The translations under genes and the position numbers were made by a program. Shown piece by piece: positions 35,515-44,723 of a stretch of 64,000 bases of DNA. This DNA comes from Aureimonas sp. Leaf324 (GTDB lineage Bacteria > Pseudomonadota > Alphaproteobacteria > Rhizobiales > Rhizobiaceae), in assembly GCF_001423245.1 (NCBI RefSeq), contig NZ_LMOH01000012.1, positions 247,671 through 311,670 on the forward strand, given 5' to 3'. Each line of letters opens with the position of its first letter. Within the stretch, counting starts at the first letter, position 1. Below the pieces are notes generated by a model. It was not told where the DNA came from. It ran no database searches and saw nothing but the letters and a program-made list of their open reading frames with translations.

Positions 35515-36120
35515 ATGACTTCGATTCGATCTCTCTGCGTCTATTGCGGCTCCTCTGCGGGCCGCGATCCCATCTACCGCGAGTCCGCCGAGGCGCTCGG
35601 CACCGCCATAGGCCGCGCCGGCATGCATCTCGTCTACGGCGGCGGCACGCGCGGCATCATGGGCGCGGTGTCGGATGCCGTGATCGCGGCAGGAGGCCGT
35701 GTCACCGGCATCATCCCGCGCTTCCTGATCGACATGGAAGCGACGGAGTCCGAACTGAAGCGGCTGGACGAGCTGGTGATCACGCAGGACATGCACGAGC
35801 GCAAGCACCTGATGTTCGAGCGCGCCGACGCGTTCGTCGCGCTGCCCGGTGGCATCGGGACGCTCGAGGAACTCGTCGAGATCATGACGTGGAGCCAACT
35901 CGGCCGCCACGCCAAGCCGATCGCCATCGCCAACATCAACGGCTTCTGGGATCCGTTCGCCGCCCTCCTCGACCACATGCGCGAGGCGGGCTTCATCCAC
36001 ACGGCCCACATGGTGAAGCCGATCGTGGTGGACCGGATCGAGGACCTCCTGCCCGCCCTGGAAGCGGCGGCTCCCAAGCGCGCGAGCGAAGGCGTCGCCG
36101 AAGTGATCGAGAAGCTCTAG
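35515..36120 (+). CDS. LOG family protein (TIGR00730 Rossmann fold; nucleotide 5'-monophosphate nucleosidase type)
   Basis: A 201-residue protein with the two hallmark segments YGGGTRGIMGAVSDA and LPGGIGTLEELVEIMTW. The PGGxGTxxE motif binds the phosphoribose and carries the catalytic Arg/Glu set of LOG enzymes, which hydrolyse cytokinin riboside or purine 5'-monophosphates. It starts SIRSLCVYCGSSAGRDP, as usual. The upstream gap holds no clear ribosome site. The physiological substrate in bacteria is often unknown; AMP/GMP nucleosidase activity is likely. Confidence 0.9.
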   Translation: MTSIRSLCVYCGSSAGRDPIYRESAEALGTAIGRAGMHLVYGGGTRGIMGAVSDAVIAAGGRVTGIIPRFLIDMEATESELKRLDELVITQDMHERKHLMFERADAFVALPGGIGTLEELVEIMTWSQLGRHAKPIAIANINGFWDPFAALLDHMREAGFIHTAHMVKPIVVDRIEDLLPALEAAAPKRASEGVAEVIEKL

Positions 36121-36127
36121 CGTTCGT

Positions 36128-37048
36128 TCAGCGCACGGGTTCCACGGCAACGACTTCCTCGGCCGCTACGCGGCGGCCGCGGACGATCGAGTAGCTGTAG
36201 AGCGCGAGCGCGCTCCAGATGCAGCCGAAGGCGACGGCCTGCCAGACGCCGAACGGCTCCCCGAAGATGAAGATCGCGGTCAGAGTGATCAGCGTCGGCG
36301 CGATGTACTGGAGAAGGCCGACCGTCGTGTAGCGCAGGAGACGTGCGGCGGCCGAGAACAGGATCATCGGCACGGCGGTGACGACGCCGGTACCGACGAG
36401 GAGCGCGGTCTCCGTGGTGCCGATGCCGAAATGGCCGCCCCCGTCCCGCACCAGCCAGATGGCGAGCGCGAGCGCCGGCAGGAACAGGATCGTCACCTCG
36501 AGGAAGAAGCCCTCGGTCGCACCGATCTTCACGGTCTTGCGCAGGAGACCGTAGGAGGCGAACGAGAGTGCGAGGGCCAGGGACACCCACGGCAGTCCGC
36601 CGCTCTCGATCGTCAGGACGATCACGCCGGTCGCCGCGATGCCGACGGCCACCGTCTGCAGCCGCGTCAGGCGTTCGCGCAGGAAGACGGCGGCCATCAC
36701 GACGTTGATCAGAGGGTTGATGTAGTAGCCGAGCGCCGCATCGAGGCCATGCCCCGTCGCGATCGCCCAGACATAAACGCCCCAGTTCACCGAAATCAGG
36801 AGCGCGGTAAGGACGAGCGTTCCGAACACGCGGGGGCTGCGCGCCGCCCGCAGGCCGGCAAGGCCGGTGCCGAAGGCGAGGATGCCGAGCGTCAGCACCC
36901 ACGACCACAGCACACGCTGCGCCATGACCTCCATCGAGGGCACGTGCGCCAGCGCCTTCATGTAGAGGGGTAGGACGAGGCCCCAGATCGAATAGGCGGC
37001 GATGCCGTAGGCGTAACCGCTGGCGGGCTCGGCGGGGGCGTTGGGCAT
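36128..37048 (-). CDS. rarD: EamA family transporter RarD
   Basis: Inner-membrane protein of 306 aa with about ten helices in two EamA repeats. Recognisable segments are YGIAAYSIWGLVLPLYMKAL, VPSMEVMAQRVLWSWVLTLG, VLTALLISVNWGVYVWAIAT and LGYYINPLINVVMAAVFLRE, which match RarD of E. coli. The RarD group is linked to chloramphenicol resistance by homology but its substrate is not established. It converges with the LOG gene seven bases away. Confidence 0.9.
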   Translation of the reverse strand: MPNAPAEPASGYAYGIAAYSIWGLVLPLYMKALAHVPSMEVMAQRVLWSWVLTLGILAFGTGLAGLRAARSPRVFGTLVLTALLISVNWGVYVWAIATGHGLDAALGYYINPLINVVMAAVFLRERLTRLQTVAVGIAATGVIVLTIESGGLPWVSLALALSFASYGLLRKTVKIGATEGFFLEVTILFLPALALAIWLVRDGGGHFGIGTTETALLVGTGVVTAVPMILFSAAARLLRYTTVGLLQYIAPTLITLTAIFIFGEPFGVWQAVAFGCIWSALALYSYSIVRGRRVAAEEVVAVEPVR

Positions 37049-37163
37049 GGCGCGGCACTCGGGATCCGGAAACGTGCCCCGCTTCTAGCAACCCGCAACC
37101 ATCACCGCACCTTAGTTTCCCTGATGGCTGGCATTCGTTTGCCTGATGCAACGCTTGGCCCGG

Positions 37164-37661
37164 TCAGGGGTGCCGTGCGTCTCCCGGCGCCTCGCCCGGC
37201 ATCTCGCGATCGGGATGCTGAAAGGACACGATGTCGGCGAGATAGTCGTTGTCCGTCGCGTCGTCGGTGCTGGTGTGAGCCGGCAATTGCGAGATCCCGT
37301 CGACGTAGGGCAGCTTGCCCTCGATACCGAACTGGATCTGCGGCGCCAGTCGGGACGGGTCGTCGAAGGCGCCGATGGCGAGCGCCATGCCGTCCGGCGC
37401 CTCATAGGTCAGCGGCGTTCCGCAGTCCGGACAGAAGCCGCGCGAGACGTGGTTGGAGGAGCGGAAGCGCTTCGGCTCGCGCTTCATCCAGACGATCTCG
37501 GCCGTGCCGAGATTGACGAGCGGGGCATAGAGCCCGCCGAACGCCTTCTGGCACATCCGGCAGTGGCAGACGGACGCGCGCCCGAGCGTCCCATGGATGC
37601 GAAAGCGGACGGCGCCGCACTGGCAACCGCCGGTGTGCGATGGCTCGGCTTGCAGGGTCAT
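37164..37661 (-). CDS. GFA-type zinc protein (glutathione-dependent formaldehyde-activating enzyme fold)
   Basis: A 165-residue protein with the seven-cysteine zinc pattern: C13 and C15 (GGCQCGAVRF), C32, C34 and C37 (VCHCRMCQKAF), and CPDCGTPL. This is the GFA/Mss4-like fold. True formaldehyde-activating function is proven for few members and this one could bind another thiol adduct. It overlaps the pip stop by four bases (ATGA), so it is translated after the peptidase in a cysS-pip-GFA operon. Confidence 0.85.
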   Translation of the reverse strand: MTLQAEPSHTGGCQCGAVRFRIHGTLGRASVCHCRMCQKAFGGLYAPLVNLGTAEIVWMKREPKRFRSSNHVSRGFCPDCGTPLTYEAPDGMALAIGAFDDPSRLAPQIQFGIEGKLPYVDGISQLPAHTSTDDATDNDYLADIVSFQHPDREMPGEAPGDARHP

Positions 37662-38653
37662 GACCGCGCGCTCCTTCCGGGCAGGACGAGACCCTGATTA
37701 TGGGGCGCGAACCGGTCGGTGGCGAGGATCAGGCGGTCCAGCGTACCGGGCTCGGAATAGGCGTGGCCCGCGTCCTCGACGATCTGCAGCTCGGAGCCGG
37801 GCCAGGCCTTATGAAGATCCCAGGCGGTCTTCGGCGGCGTCACGACGTCGTAGCGGCCCTGCAAGATGACGCCGGGAATGCCTGCCAGACGTCCGGCGTC
37901 GCGGATCAACTGGCCTTCCTCCAGCCAGAGGTCGTGGACGAAGAAGTGGTTCTCGATGCGCGCGAAGGCGATGGCGTGGTCGCTGGCGCCGAAGCCTCCG
38001 GCGACGTCGTGGAGCGTGCGCATGGAAACGGTGCGCCCCTCCCAGTCGGTCCAGGCGCGCGCGGCCCGCGAGCGCACGTTGCGATCGGGATCGAGGAGCA
38101 GCGGCCGGTAGGCGGCGATCGGGTCGCCCCTGCCCGCCTCGTCGAGCGGCGCGAGGAAGCGCTCCCATTCGTCCGGGAACAGACGGCTCGCACCATTGCG
38201 ATAGTACCAGTCGAGCTCCTCGCGGCGCCCGGTGAAGATGCCGCGCAGGATCATCTCGCTGACATGGGCGGGATAGGCCTGCGCATAGGCCAGCGCCAGC
38301 GTCGAGCCCCACGAGCCGCCGAAGAGCATCGCCTTGCCGAAACCTGCCATGCGGCGCAGGCGCTCGACGTCTTCCACGAGGTGCTGCGTCGTGTTGGCGT
38401 GCAGCGCGCCGAGCGGCGAGGACCGACCGCAGCCGCGCTGGTCGAAGAGCAGGACGTTGTACTGGTCGGGATCGAACAGGCGGCGGTGCGACGGGTTGCA
38501 GCCGCTGCCCGGCCCCCCGTGCAGGAAGATCACCGGCTTGCCGTCGGGGTTTCCGCACAGCTCGAAGTAGAGGATGTGGCCGTCGCCGACGTCGAACTGC
38601 CCTGTGCGGTAGGGCTGGATCGTCGGATAGAGTTGCCGCCGCGCTTCGCTCAA
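37658..38653 (-). CDS. pip: Proline iminopeptidase (alpha/beta hydrolase, S33)
   Basis: A 331-residue peptidase that removes N-terminal proline. It has [19 protein letters not shown] at the start, the oxyanion segment [30 protein letters not shown] and the nucleophile elbow [14 protein letters not shown] with catalytic Ser; [10 protein letters not shown] carries the Asp and DAGHAYSEP the His. I place the start at a TTG (38653), whose last two bases lie in the cysS stop (TTGA); GGGAG is eight bases upstream and translated residues [12 protein letters not shown] match the family. It is coupled to cysS and to the GFA gene. Confidence 0.92.
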   Translation of the reverse strand: MSEARRQLYPTIQPYRTGQFDVGDGHILYFELCGNPDGKPVIFLHGGPGSGCNPSHRRLFDPDQYNVLLFDQRGCGRSSPLGALHANTTQHLVEDVERLRRMAGFGKAMLFGGSWGSTLALAYAQAYPAHVSEMILRGIFTGRREELDWYYRNGASRLFPDEWERFLAPLDEAGRGDPIAAYRPLLLDPDRNVRSRAARAWTDWEGRTVSMRTLHDVAGGFGASDHAIAFARIENHFFVHDLWLEEGQLIRDAGRLAGIPGVILQGRYDVVTPPKTAWDLHKAWPGSELQIVEDAGHAYSEPGTLDRLILATDRFAPHNQGLVLPGRSARS

Positions 38654-40089
38654 CGCCGGATCTCCCAGGTGGTGACGCGCTCGCCCGTCGCGGGGTCCTT
38701 GCCGTCCTTCAGGAGGACGCCCTCCGTGGCGAGTTCGTCGCGCAGGGCATCCGCAGCGGCGAAGTCGCGCGCCTTCAGGAGGTCGAGGCGGCGCGCGATC
38801 CGCGCGGCGACGTCGGCGCCGAGCGCCTGCTCGCGAACCGGGTCGATGCCGACAAGACGCAGCGAGGCGAGTGCCTCGGCTGCCCGGCCGTCGTCGAAGA
38901 GCGCGTGAACGCGCGCGATGGCCGCGGCCAACGAAAGATCGTCGCAGGCGGCGTCGAGGAAGGCGTCGTCCACGGCGACCTCGGCCGCCTTGTCCGCGCC
39001 GGCCGCGCGGGCCAGCCGCTCCCACTTGTCGAGCTCGCGCACGGCGTCCTCGAGCTTGGCCGCCGTGAAGTCGATCGGCTCGCGGTAGTGCGTCTTCAGC
39101 ATCAGGAGCCGCACGGCCTCGCCCGGCCAGCGGCGACCGCCGACCTTGTCGGTTTCGAGGACATCGGCGATGGTGACGAAGTTGCCTTCCGACTTCGACA
39201 TCTTGCGGCCCTCGACCTGCACGAAGCCGTTGTGCATCCACACCTCGGCCATCCGCTCGGTGCCGTGCGCGCAGCAGGACTGGGCGATCTCGTTCTCGTG
39301 GTGCGGGAAGATGAGGTCGAGCCCGCCGCCATGGATGTCGAAGGTCTGGCCGAGATATGCTGCCGACATGACCGAGCATTCGATGTGCCAGCCGGGCCGC
39401 CCCCGACCCCACGGGCTGTCCCAGCCGGGCTCGCTCGCCGCCGACAGCTTCCACAGCACGAAGTCAGCCGGGTTCTTCTTGTGCGCCTCGACCGCCACGC
39501 GCGCACCGGCCTGCTGATCCTCCAGCCGTCGGTGCGACAGCGCGCCGTAGGCCGGCATGGACTGGACGTCGAACAGCACCTCGCCGCCCGCGACATAGGC
39601 ATGGCCCTTCTCGATCAGCGTCGTGATCATGCCGATCATGTCGGGCAGGCCGTCGGCGCGCGGTGCGACGAAGGCGGTGGCGCGCGGCTCGACCGTCGGC
39701 GGCAGGCAGCCGAGCGCCGCGACATCCTTGTGGAACTGCGCGGCCGTCTTCTCCGTCACGCGCGCGATAGCCTCGTTCAGCGGCAGGTCGGGAAAGTCGC
39801 GCGCGGCGCGCGCGTTGATCTTGTCGTCGACGTCGGTGATGTTGCGGGCGTAGACGACGCGCGCCTCGACGTAGAGATGGCGCAGCAGCCGGAACAGGAC
39901 GTCGAACACAATCACCGGCCGCGCGTTGCCGATATGGGCGAAGTCGTAGACCGTCGGCCCGCAGACATACATGCGCACCCGCCGCTCCGCTTCCGCCACG
40001 CCGCCCTCGCGCCAGTCGAGCGGGCGAAATGCTTCCTTCCGGCGGGTCAGCGTGTTGGTGAGGTGCAGGCGATGCGTCGCGTCGGTCAT
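38650..40089 (-). CDS. cysS: Cysteinyl-tRNA synthetase
   Basis: Class I aminoacyl-tRNA synthetase of 479 aa that charges tRNA-Cys. The active site has C43 (YVCGPTVYD), the HIGN motif at 52-55, and KMSKS at 296-300; zinc ligands include C43 and the CSVM and HHEN segments. [16 protein letters not shown] and [17 protein letters not shown] are diagnostic. The ATG at 40089 is chosen over a longer start because it has GAGGACCGAC in front and the family begins near here. It leads a cysS-pip-GFA operon. Confidence 0.96.
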   Translation of the reverse strand: MTDATHRLHLTNTLTRRKEAFRPLDWREGGVAEAERRVRMYVCGPTVYDFAHIGNARPVIVFDVLFRLLRHLYVEARVVYARNITDVDDKINARAARDFPDLPLNEAIARVTEKTAAQFHKDVAALGCLPPTVEPRATAFVAPRADGLPDMIGMITTLIEKGHAYVAGGEVLFDVQSMPAYGALSHRRLEDQQAGARVAVEAHKKNPADFVLWKLSAASEPGWDSPWGRGRPGWHIECSVMSAAYLGQTFDIHGGGLDLIFPHHENEIAQSCCAHGTERMAEVWMHNGFVQVEGRKMSKSEGNFVTIADVLETDKVGGRRWPGEAVRLLMLKTHYREPIDFTAAKLEDAVRELDKWERLARAAGADKAAEVAVDDAFLDAACDDLSLAAAIARVHALFDDGRAAEALASLRLVGIDPVREQALGADVAARIARRLDLLKARDFAAADALRDELATEGVLLKDGKDPATGERVTTWEIRR

Positions 40090-40371
40090 GTCGGTCCTCG
40101 GTCCGCCGCCATCGTGGCAGCGCAGCAGAGCTACAGCCAAACCCCCGGCCATTCAAACCGGAGTGATCACCGGAGCCACGTTCAGCTTCCGTTAAGTATT
40201 GTGCAGAGCGCTCGTCGGATTGCGGCAATGCAGCATGATGCAATCACGCCACATGTCGCCTTGGCAACCATTTGTTAAGTATAGATTCGTCGTCTTTTCA
40301 GATTTGCGCCGCTAGAAAGACGCATTCGGTCGGCTTTCTTCGACCCACCCCGTCACCACAGGCATGCAGCA

Positions 40372-40554
40372 ATGAACCCGCAGCAAATCAACTTCCGATC
40401 CCGCACCGAACGCGAGCGCGACTCCAAGCTCGTCAGCAATTATCGCGAAATCGGCATCGCGGCGGTGCTCGCGGCGAAGGCCACGCGTCGCAAGGACGAG
40501 AGCGGCAAGGCCGCCGCGCAGCGCACCGTCGCGAACGTCAACGCCCGCGACTGA
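40372..40554 (+). CDS. Small conserved hypothetical protein
   Basis: A 60-residue protein, MNPQQINFRSRTERERDSKL then VSNYREIGIAAVLAAKATRR and a Lys/Arg/Ala-rich tail. It is basic with one amphipathic helix and no clear membrane segment. A short AT-rich intergenic region with a repeated GTTAAGTAT precedes it and a strong terminator follows, so it is a separate transcript. I have a general memory of similar short proteins in Rhizobiales but no function. Confidence 0.72.
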   Translation: MNPQQINFRSRTERERDSKLVSNYREIGIAAVLAAKATRRKDESGKAAAQRTVANVNARD

Positions 40555-40597
40555 CGTCGAGAGCTGGCTCTCCGGTCCCGCCGGATCGAGCCGCACC

Positions 40598-40629
40598 GAG
40601 CCCGCCGATCCGGCGGGCTCCTCTCGTTT
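40598..40629 (+). terminator. Intrinsic terminator of the 60-residue gene
   Basis: A ten-base perfect stem GAGCCCGCCG/CGGCGGGCTC with a three-base loop is followed by CTCTCGTTT. It begins 44 bases past the stop codon and separates this gene from the convergent M42 gene. Confidence 0.8.
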
Positions 40630-40638
40630 GCGGCTTTC

Positions 40639-41676
40639 TCAGTGCCGGGCGAGGAAGGCGGCGAGAACGTCGCGCGCCGCCAGAAGGTCCCGCCGGTCGA
40701 TCATCTCGCAGACCGTGTGGATGTAGCGCGTGCCGACCACGATGCCGATCGCGCGCGCGCCCGACGCCGCCTGCTGGAGCGAGGCGCCGTCCATGCCGCC
40801 GCCGGCGAGGATCGTTCGCTGGCTGGCGATGCCCTCCTCCTTCGCCACCGCCTCGAACTCGCGCACCAGCGCGCCGTCGGCAATGAAGGAGTTGTCCTTC
40901 ATGTGCAGGCCGAACCCGGCGCCGAGCTCGGTCGTCTTGTCGCGCTCGGGCACGCCCGGCGTGTCGCAGGCAAGCGTCGTGTCGATGCCGATGCCGATAT
41001 GGGGCTTCAGATCGTAGGCGACCGTGCGCGCGCCGCGAAGCCCGACCTCCTCCTGCACCGTGAAGGCGACGGTGAGCTGGCACTTGTGGCTGTGTCCGTC
41101 CGCCAAGAGCTTGCGCACGACCTCGAGGCCGAGCCAGCAGGCGATGCGGTTGTCGAGCGCCTTGGAGACGATGCGCTCGCCCATCTCGACCAGCGGCTCG
41201 TCCATCACCACGAAATCGCCGACGCGGATCTTGTCCTTCGCCGCGGCGCCGAGGCCGAGGTCGATGAAGAAGTCGGTCGGCTCGGGCACCTTCTTGCGGT
41301 CCTCGGGCGCCGAGATATGGACCGGCTTGCCCTCGGCCATCATGATCCCGCGATAGTCGCCGTCGTCGGTGCAGACGAGAACGCGGCGCGAGAAGAGATT
41401 GCGCGGGTCGAAGCCGCCGACCGGCGAGACATGCACGAAGCCCTTGTCGGACACATGGCTGACGAGAAAGCCGATCTCGTCCATGTGGCAGGCCAGCACG
41501 ATGCGCTCGGGGTTCTCGCCTTCGCCTTTCCTGGTGCAGACGAGCGAGCCCATCACGTCGGTCTCGATCGTGTCGAAGAGATCGGCGGCTTCCTTCGCGA
41601 TGAGGTCGCGCACGCGATGCTCGTGGCCCGGCACGCCGGGGGTCTCGCACAGCCGCTTCAGAAGATCGATGTTCAT
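40639..41676 (-). CDS. M42 family metallopeptidase (FrvX-like aminopeptidase)
   Basis: A 345-residue zinc aminopeptidase. Metal and catalytic segments are ACHMDEIGF (His and Asp), VSKALDNRIACWLG, TVQEEVGLRGA (catalytic Glu and metal Glu), GIGIDTTLACD and TRYIHTVCEM (last His). An OB-like insert typical of M42 spans residues 70-170. The ATG at 41676 overlaps the stop of the SRAP gene (ATGA); a much longer in-frame ORF upstream belongs to another frame of the neighbouring gene. M42 enzymes trim acidic or neutral N-terminal residues or act as deblocking peptidases; the substrate here is not known. Confidence 0.9.
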   Translation of the reverse strand: MNIDLLKRLCETPGVPGHEHRVRDLIAKEAADLFDTIETDVMGSLVCTRKGEGENPERIVLACHMDEIGFLVSHVSDKGFVHVSPVGGFDPRNLFSRRVLVCTDDGDYRGIMMAEGKPVHISAPEDRKKVPEPTDFFIDLGLGAAAKDKIRVGDFVVMDEPLVEMGERIVSKALDNRIACWLGLEVVRKLLADGHSHKCQLTVAFTVQEEVGLRGARTVAYDLKPHIGIGIDTTLACDTPGVPERDKTTELGAGFGLHMKDNSFIADGALVREFEAVAKEEGIASQRTILAGGGMDGASLQQAASGARAIGIVVGTRYIHTVCEMIDRRDLLAARDVLAAFLARH

Positions 41677-42422
41677 GGGGTCCGTCCGTCGGAAGGTTCT
41701 CGAAACAGCGAAAGCTGGTCCGGGCTCTCGGGCGCCGCGGCTTCCGCCACCCTGTCCTGAACCTCCGGTCCCATGTTGGCAACCGCGTTGACGCGGTCCG
41801 ACACGGGCACGGCCTCCCAGCCGTCCACGTGCTCGGCATGGAGAAGGTCGCGGATGCCGGCGGGGGACTGACCCGACACGTCGAGCCAGCGCTCGAAGTC
41901 GTCCGGCGCGATCACGACCGGCGCGCGCTCGTGGATCGCGGACAGGCGCGGGCCCGCGGCGGCGGTCAGGATCGTGACGGTGTCGATCTCGCTGCCGTCC
42001 GCGGCGAGGAACGTCTCGTGCAGGCCGGCGAAGGCCGCGACGGCGCCGTCGGCCGGTCGCACGAGGAAGGGCTGCGGCTTCCCGGCGCCCGCCCGGCGCC
42101 ATTCGTAGAAGGCCGTGGCGGGCACGAGGCAGCGCCGGTGGCGCATCGCGCCGCGAAAAGACTGGCGCTCGGCCGCGGTCTCCGAGCGGGCGTTGAAGAG
42201 AAGCGGCAGGTGCGCGGGATCCTTGGCCCAGCCGGGGATCAGTCCCCAGCGCGCGAGACGCGCCTCGCGCCGTGGCCCGCCGCGACCGGGATGGAGTGCC
42301 ACATGCAGCACCGGCTGCGTCGGGGCGATATTGAAGCGCGGCGGAAACGGGTCCACCGACACGAGATCGAAAGCCGCCGCCACCTCTTGGGGTGACGCGG
42401 TCAGGGCAAAGCGTCCGCACAT
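41673..42422 (-). CDS. SOS response-associated peptidase (SRAP, YedK/HMCES-like)
   Basis: A 249-residue SRAP protein that forms a covalent link with abasic sites in single-stranded DNA. It starts MCGRFALTASP with the catalytic Cys2 exposed after Met removal. RFNIAPTQPV, RWGLIPGWAKDP, FNARSETAAE and CLVPATAFYEWRR give the other active site segments, and AIHERAPVVI holds the conserved His. A C-terminal tail of 20 acidic/Pro residues is extra. No Shine-Dalgarno sequence is visible before the ATG, which must be right because Cys2 is required. It precedes and overlaps the M42 gene; the NUDIX gene is divergent. Confidence 0.92.
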   Translation of the reverse strand: MCGRFALTASPQEVAAAFDLVSVDPFPPRFNIAPTQPVLHVALHPGRGGPRREARLARWGLIPGWAKDPAHLPLLFNARSETAAERQSFRGAMRHRRCLVPATAFYEWRRAGAGKPQPFLVRPADGAVAAFAGLHETFLAADGSEIDTVTILTAAAGPRLSAIHERAPVVIAPDDFERWLDVSGQSPAGIRDLLHAEHVDGWEAVPVSDRVNAVANMGPEVQDRVAEAAAPESPDQLSLFREPSDGRTP

Positions 42423-42497
42423 GGCGGCGAGGATGGTCGAGCCGGAGGCGTGGAGCAAGGCTTGCGGGCGGGGGATCGTTCGATCTAACTGCGACCC

Positions 42498-42917
42498 ATG
42501 AGCCCCCGGCGCCCCCTCCTCGGTGTTTCCGTCTGCCTGCTGCGTGCGGGCGAGGTCTGTCTCGTGCGCCGGGGCCATGCGCCCTGGGCGGGCGCATGGA
42601 GCCTGCCCGGCGGACGCGTCGAGTTCGGCGAGCGGCTCGAGGAGGCCGCGCGCCGCGAGATGCGCGAGGAGACCGGCGTCGCGCTGGAGGCGATCGAGCT
42701 TCTGCGCCTGCACGAGTCGATCGATCCGGGCCACGACGCCCATGCCGTGATCGCCGTCTTCCGTTCGCTGGCCGAGTGGAACGGCGCGGCGATCGAGGCC
42801 GCGGACGATGCGGACGAGGCGCGGTTCTTCCTCGTCACCGAGGTGCGCGCCATGGAGGCGGACGGGCGCACGACGCCGGGCCTTGCCGCCATCGTGGAAG
42901 AGGCGGCCGCGCGCTAA
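42498..42917 (+). CDS. NUDIX hydrolase
   Basis: A 139-residue NUDIX enzyme that cleaves nucleoside-diphosphate linked compounds. The NUDIX box runs from GGRVEFGERLEEAARREMRE to EETGV (GX5EX7REUXEEXGU complete). It begins GVSVCLLRAGEVCLVRRGHA, with WSLPGGRVEFGE typical of ADP-ribose or dihydroneopterin-type subgroups. The SRAP gene is 75 bases away in the opposite direction, so both may share one promoter region. Confidence 0.9.
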   Translation: MSPRRPLLGVSVCLLRAGEVCLVRRGHAPWAGAWSLPGGRVEFGERLEEAARREMREETGVALEAIELLRLHESIDPGHDAHAVIAVFRSLAEWNGAAIEAADDADEARFFLVTEVRAMEADGRTTPGLAAIVEEAAAR

Positions 42918-42992
42918 CCTTAACATGCACGAGGCGCGGCTGAGCCCTGCGCGCGTCTTGCATTCACCCCAATCGGCCTGCAAACGTGCCGC

Positions 42993-43439
42993 ATGGCCGT
43001 TGCGGACAATTTTCTTCGACTTCTCGGGATCGCCGGCTTAACGCTGGCGCTGAGCGTCGTCGCGGCGTCCGCGCAAGGCGGCAAGCCGCCGGCGGAGGAG
43101 AAGCCCGCCGCCGAGGAACCCGCCGCCAAGCCGTCCAACGCGCCCTACATGAAGCCGCTGTCGCGCCTCGCCACGGTGCTCGGCTCGCTGCACTTCCTGC
43201 GCGGCCTCTGCGGCGATGCGAATGCCGATGTCTGGCGCGAGAAGATGAACGCGATCCTCGAGGCGCAGGCGCCGGGTGAAGCCGACAGGCGAACCCTCGT
43301 CGCGCATTTCAACCAGGGGTATCGATCCTTCGAATCCACCTATCGCAAGTGTACCCCGGCTGCGACGGTGGCCGTGGAAAGATATGCCAAGGAAGGCGCC
43401 GACCTTTCGCGCGAGATCAGCGCAAGGTACGGAAGTTAA
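42993..43439 (+). CDS. TIGR02301-like secreted alphaproteobacterial protein
   Basis: A 148-residue protein with an N-terminal signal (LLGIAGLTLALSVVAASAQG), then a charged Pro/Glu/Ala spacer (KPPAEEKPAAEEPAAKP) and a conserved body: PYMKPLSRLATVLGSLHFLR, GLCGDANADVWREKM, LVAHFNQGYRSFESTYRKC and RYAKEGADLSREISARYGS. This matches my recollection of TIGR02301, a family of unknown function restricted to Alphaproteobacteria. Two cysteines of the body could form a periplasmic disulfide. It is followed by two more poorly known genes on the same strand. Confidence 0.78.
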   Translation: MAVADNFLRLLGIAGLTLALSVVAASAQGGKPPAEEKPAAEEPAAKPSNAPYMKPLSRLATVLGSLHFLRGLCGDANADVWREKMNAILEAQAPGEADRRTLVAHFNQGYRSFESTYRKCTPAATVAVERYAKEGADLSREISARYGS

Positions 43440-43529
43440 CGTTTTGTTCAGAGGGTGGTTTGCGACAGCGACCCGCCTTCCCCGCCCGGAGACCGGCCAG
43501 CTCGGGCAGCGGAAGAAGGAGTATCCGGC

Positions 43530-43790
43530 ATGATCGATCTGCACGGTTCCGACCTCGACGACATGATCGTCGCCGAAAAGAAGCAGGTCGCGAGCGAATA
43601 CCACAACGAGGCTTGGGCCGACGGCATCTCCGACGGCATCGAGGCGGAGATCCTCGCCGAGACCGCGATGGCGACGGCCGTGACCGAACTCGTGCGCCAT
43701 CACGGCGAGGCCGAGGTTCTGGAGCTCCTCGACGCGCTGCGCCGCCGCGTGGAGTACGGCGAGTTCCGCGCCGTCCGCTCGTTCCAGTAA
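43530..43790 (+). CDS. Conserved hypothetical protein (86 aa)
   Basis: An acidic, helical protein, MIDLHGSDLDDMIVAEKKQV then WADGISDGIEAEILAETAMA and LVRHHGEAEVLELLDALRRR. There are no membrane or metal motifs. AAGGAG precedes the ATG at good spacing, and longer in-frame starts add an arginine/proline stretch. It lies between two envelope-type genes on the same strand and may be in the same transcript. Function unknown. Confidence 0.75.
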   Translation: MIDLHGSDLDDMIVAEKKQVASEYHNEAWADGISDGIEAEILAETAMATAVTELVRHHGEAEVLELLDALRRRVEYGEFRAVRSFQ

Positions 43791-43822
43791 GGCAGGACGG
43801 GCGCGTCCGCCCGAATGGTGTC

Positions 43823-44644
43823 ATGACCCGCTTCCAGCGCGCCCTCCTCGCGTTCTCCATCCTCGCCTGCGGCGGGCTTTCCGCCCTGCCGGCGTCGGCC
43901 CTCTCGCAGATCACCGGGGAGGACGGGAACGTTCCGCCGGGCCGCGAGGGCATCGTCGCCGTTCCCCTGCCGCCGGTTCCCGGCCAGCCCGCGACCCCAC
44001 CCGCCGACGGCCAGCCGACCGCACCGCCTGCGACGCCCGGCAGCGCGCCGATTCCGCCGACCACCACCACCACCACGCCGGCCGAGCCGCCCTCCGGCCC
44101 GATCGAGACGGCACCCGGCGACGACGCCGTCGTGCCCGACGAGGGCGCCGAACGCGCGCCGACCGGCGACGTGCCGCCGATCGAGATCGTCTACGGCGAC
44201 AAGGACCTGCCCCAGCCGGTGCGCGACCTGCGCGCCAAACTGATCGAGGTCGCCCGCAGCGGCGACATCGAGAAGCTGCGCCCCTACTTCCAGACCGGCG
44301 CCGACCCGACCGTCGTCTCCGCCACCATGCCCGACCAGGATCCCGTCACGACGCTGAAGGAAGCGTCGGGCGACGGCGAGGGCGTCGAGCTCCTCGCGAT
44401 CCTGCTCGAGACCCTCGAGGCCGGCCATGTCCGCCTCGATCCGGGCGGTGACAACGAGATCTACGTCTGGCCCTACTTCACGCAGGTCGATCTCGGCGTC
44501 CTGACCAAGCCGCAGCTCGTCCAGCTGTTCGAACTGGTGACGGCTGGCGACTACCAGCGCATGGTCGCCAACGGCTCCTACGACTTCTACCGCGTCGGCA
44601 TCTCGCCCGAAGGCCGCTTCGAGTTCTTCGTCGACGGCGACTGA
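43823..44644 (+). CDS. Secreted proline/threonine-rich hypothetical protein
   Basis: A 273-residue protein with a Sec-type signal (RALLAFSILACGGLSALPAS, cut near ALS). Residues 37-120 form a Pro/Thr-rich extended linker (PPTTTTTTPAEPPSG). The globular C-terminal half (residues 125-273) has a conserved-looking stretch LPQPVRDLRAKLIEVARSGD, IEKLRPYFQTGADPTVVS, YVWPYFTQVDLGVLTKPQLV and YDFYRVGISPEGRFEFFVDG. I recall similar proteins in Rhizobiales with no assigned role. The periplasmic location is an inference from the signal. Confidence 0.75.
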   Translation: MTRFQRALLAFSILACGGLSALPASALSQITGEDGNVPPGREGIVAVPLPPVPGQPATPPADGQPTAPPATPGSAPIPPTTTTTTPAEPPSGPIETAPGDDAVVPDEGAERAPTGDVPPIEIVYGDKDLPQPVRDLRAKLIEVARSGDIEKLRPYFQTGADPTVVSATMPDQDPVTTLKEASGDGEGVELLAILLETLEAGHVRLDPGGDNEIYVWPYFTQVDLGVLTKPQLVQLFELVTAGDYQRMVANGSYDFYRVGISPEGRFEFFVDGD

Positions 44645-44723
44645 CCGCCTTGTCTTCGCCGCGGCGATTGGCACATAGGGTTCGAAGGCCGATACGGTCG
44701 GCCGAAGACCCGGAACGAACGCC

